7,392 nt of DNA from an uncultured Collinsella sp. (lineage in GTDB: Bacteria > Actinomycetota > Coriobacteriia > Coriobacteriales > Coriobacteriaceae), in NCBI GenBank assembly GCA_934654605.1, contig CAKUGH010000068.1, positions 1 through 7,392 of the forward strand. Reading direction: 5' to 3'. Under the pieces are notes generated by a model. That model saw only the letters and a program-made list of their open reading frames with translations. It made no database searches and was not told the DNA's origin. Below, in pieces: positions 5,736 to 7,392 of the stretch. The position numbers and the translations under genes are program-made. Each line of letters starts with the position of its first letter. Position 1 is the first letter of the stretch.

Positions 5736-5753
5736 AGCGACACGCCGTTTTGC
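5713..5753. terminator. Inverted repeat with A/T-flanked stem, probable pheT terminator
   Basis: GCAAAACGGCG (5713-5723) pairs perfectly with CGCCGTTTTGC (5743-5753) around a 19-base spacer. On either strand the GC stem CGGCG/CGCCG is flanked by AAAA and TTTT, the form of a bidirectional intrinsic terminator, although the T-run is only four bases. It lies 86 bases past the pheT stop. The importer promoter sits inside it: TTGTGG is in the loop region and the -10 starts right after the stem. Confidence 0.5.
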
Positions 5754-5838
5754 AATACATACGTCACAGATGCGAGACATCAGCGGGCAGCAGCCCAGTC
5801 ATGCCGCCGCCCGACGGCCCACGCCTCAGTCGCAAGCC

Positions 5839-7392
5839 CTAGCCGCGAACCTCGCCGTTCACGCCCTTGCACACCTTGGTGACGATCTTCTGGTGTGCCT
5901 TCTCGACCTCTTCGCTGGTAAGCGTGTGGTCGTCGGAGCGATACGTAAGCGCAAAGGCCATGGACTTCTTGCCCGCGCCGATGCGAATGGGGTCGCGGTA
6001 CACGTCGAACAGGCGCACGCCCTCGAGCAGCTTGCCGCCGGCGCTGGTGATGCGGCGCTCAAGGTCCTCGCAGGTCACGGAGTTGTCGACCACGATAGCA
6101 AGGTCATGCTCAACGGCCGGGTACTGCGAGAACTCGCGGTAGTTCTCCTGGTTGCGGGCACCCTTGATCAGCTTGTCCAGATCGAGCTCAAAGGCAACGA
6201 CGACCTCATCGATGCCACAGGCCTCGCGTGCCTCGGGATGGATCTCGCCGGCCCAGCCCAGCACAGTACCGCCCGAGAGCACCTCGGCCGCACGACCCGG
6301 CTGCAGGAAGGCATAGCCCTCGCCCTCGACGGGACGGAAGCGAACCTTCTCGATGCGCAGCTGGGCAAGCAGCTCCTCGACAATGCCCTTGCCAAAGAAG
6401 AAGCGCAGCTTGCGGTACTTCATGTTCCAGGACTGCTCGCTCCACTGGCCCGAGAGCACGCCCGCCACGGACTTGGTCTCCTTGGGCAGGCTGGCGTTCT
6501 CGCGGCCGTGGAACAGGCTGCCGACCTCGTACAGGTGCACGTTGGGCGTGCCGTGGGCCTCGTTGTAGGCCACGGACTGCAGCAGGCCCGGCAGCAGCGA
6601 GCGACGCATCTCGGTCTGCTCGGCCACCAGCGGGTTCATGAGCACCACGGGGCAGCCGCGGCCCTCGGTGGACATGCCGATCTTCTCCAGGTCGCCCGGG
6701 GCGGCAAAGCCAAAGGTCGTGGTCTCGTTGAGGCCGCAGGCGCGCAGGATCTCGCCGACCTTGCGGGTGAGCTTCTGCTCGCGGGTCAGACCACCGATGT
6801 GGTTCTTGGCAGCCGGGATGGTCGCCGTCACGCGGCCCATGCCCCACAGGCGCAGGACCTCCTCGATGAGGTCGATCTCGCGCGGCAGGTCGGGGCGGAA
6901 GCTCGGCGGGGTGACCATGAAGTCCTCGCCGTCACGCTCCACGGTGCAGCCCAGGCGGGTGAGCGAGCGCTCGATAAAGTCAGGCTCGATGTCGGCGCCG
7001 CAGATGGCATGCACGCGGGCCAGGCGCAGCTTAATGCTGTCGATGGTCTTGGGCGCAGGGAACACGTCGATGTAGCCGGGAGCGACCTCGCCGCCGGCGA
7101 TCTCCTCGATGAGCGCGCAGGTGACGTTGGCGACGTCCACGCAGCCGGTCTCGTCGACCTGGCGCTCAAAACGGATGGAGGCGTCGGAGATCAGCGACAG
7201 GTCGCGGCTGGTGTGCGAGGTGCGGCCGGCGTTGAAGCAGGCGCTCTCGACCATCACGTCGACGGTATCGTCCTCGATCTCGGAATCCATGCCGCCCATA
7301 ACGCCGGCCAGCGCAACGGGACGCTCGCCGTCGGTGATCAGGCCCATGCCGGCGTCGAGCACGCGCTCCTCGCCGTCGAGGGTCGTGAACTT
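5839..7392 (-). CDS. pheT: Phenylalanyl-tRNA synthetase beta subunit, C-terminal part (5' end outside window)
   Basis: This is the last 517 residues of PheT, the large subunit of the alpha2-beta2 enzyme that charges tRNA-Phe in the cytosol; the family is usually about 800 residues. The frame is open to the window edge (KFTTLDGEERVLDAGM...). Visible domains, in residues counted from the window edge: end of the B3/B4 editing domain with VALAGVMGGMDSEIEDDT (about 26-43) and RFERQVD, the B5 domain (about 120-190, ending SFRPDLPREIDLIEEVLRLWG), the synthetase-like core (about 210-405), and the anticodon-binding FDX-ACB domain from YPAVEHDLAIVVD to the C-terminus. The usual RFERGVD motif has Q in place of G. 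The N-terminal tRNA-binding EMAP-like domain would lie outside the window, and pheS is expected upstream on the same strand. The gene ends with TAG at 5839 and 85 apparently empty bases separate it from the terminator-like hairpin. Confidence 0.96.
   Translation of the reverse strand, partial: KFTTLDGEERVLDAGMGLITDGERPVALAGVMGGMDSEIEDDTVDVMVESACFNAGRTSHTSRDLSLISDASIRFERQVDETGCVDVANVTCALIEEIAGGEVAPGYIDVFPAPKTIDSIKLRLARVHAICGADIEPDFIERSLTRLGCTVERDGEDFMVTPPSFRPDLPREIDLIEEVLRLWGMGRVTATIPAAKNHIGGLTREQKLTRKVGEILRACGLNETTTFGFAAPGDLEKIGMSTEGRGCPVVLMNPLVAEQTEMRRSLLPGLLQSVAYNEAHGTPNVHLYEVGSLFHGRENASLPKETKSVAGVLSGQWSEQSWNMKYRKLRFFFGKGIVEELLAQLRIEKVRFRPVEGEGYAFLQPGRAAEVLSGGTVLGWAGEIHPEAREACGIDEVVVAFELDLDKLIKGARNQENYREFSQYPAVEHDLAIVVDNSVTCEDLERRITSAGGKLLEGVRLFDVYRDPIRIGAGKKSMAFALTYRSDDHTLTSEEVEKAHQKIVTKVCKGVNGEVRG

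Noticed and set aside
5614..5760. 49-codon N-terminal extension of cbiM
   Set aside because: It would start upstream of the predicted promoter -10 and hide the metal-binding Met1-His2. The GGGAGG before ATG 5613 and His at position 67 fix the shorter form.
5785..5796. Small GGGC-N4-GCCC hairpin downstream of pheT
   Set aside because: Four base pairs with no T-run are expected by chance in GC-rich DNA.

Overview
The window looks like chromosomal DNA of a GC-rich, gut-type actinobacterium of the class Coriobacteriia, with Collinsella or a close relative as my best guess. I base this on base composition, codon use and protein style; no marker gene in the window proves it. Both ends cut through housekeeping genes: the 3' end of a pyruvate kinase gene (left, + strand) and the 3' part of pheT (right, - strand).

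Layout from left to right. Positions 1-480 are the end of pyk, closed by a strong intrinsic terminator at 509-545. Positions 546-901 are AT-rich and non-coding. They hold two notable DNA elements: an 18-bp palindrome with a central CG (688-705), resembling a LacI-family operator, and a 21-bp inverted repeat (725-745 / 834-854). Positions 902-1975 (+) encode a 357-residue accessory protein with a probable DUF559/Vsr-like nuclease fold at its C-terminus. It is less GC-rich than its neighbours and has no clear ribosome binding site. Its stop codon interlocks with that of the convergent gene through a shared CTAG.

Positions 5735 down to 1972 (-) form one apparent operon. A promoter (extended -10) at 5707-5735 is followed by a near-perfect 28-bp palindrome at 5669-5696. 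Then come cbiM/nikM (fused to a CbiN/PDGLE-like tail), cbiQ/nikQ and cbiO/nikO, a complete energy-coupling-factor importer for a divalent transition metal. The last gene encodes a protein of the zinc-dependent phospholipase C family. CbiM captures the metal with its N-terminal Met-His plus His67. CbiQ couples CbiM to the CbiO ATPase, which powers uptake.

The palindrome has the form GTGTTAC-N14-GTAACAC and matches, as I remember it, a described NikR operator class. This suggests that the importer carries nickel and is repressed by NikR, although the family is often annotated as cobalt/cobalamin-related. That is the most informative finding here. The importer promoter is nested in an inverted repeat that probably also terminates pheT transcription. 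I saw no tRNA, rRNA, CRISPR array, insertion sequence or riboswitch.
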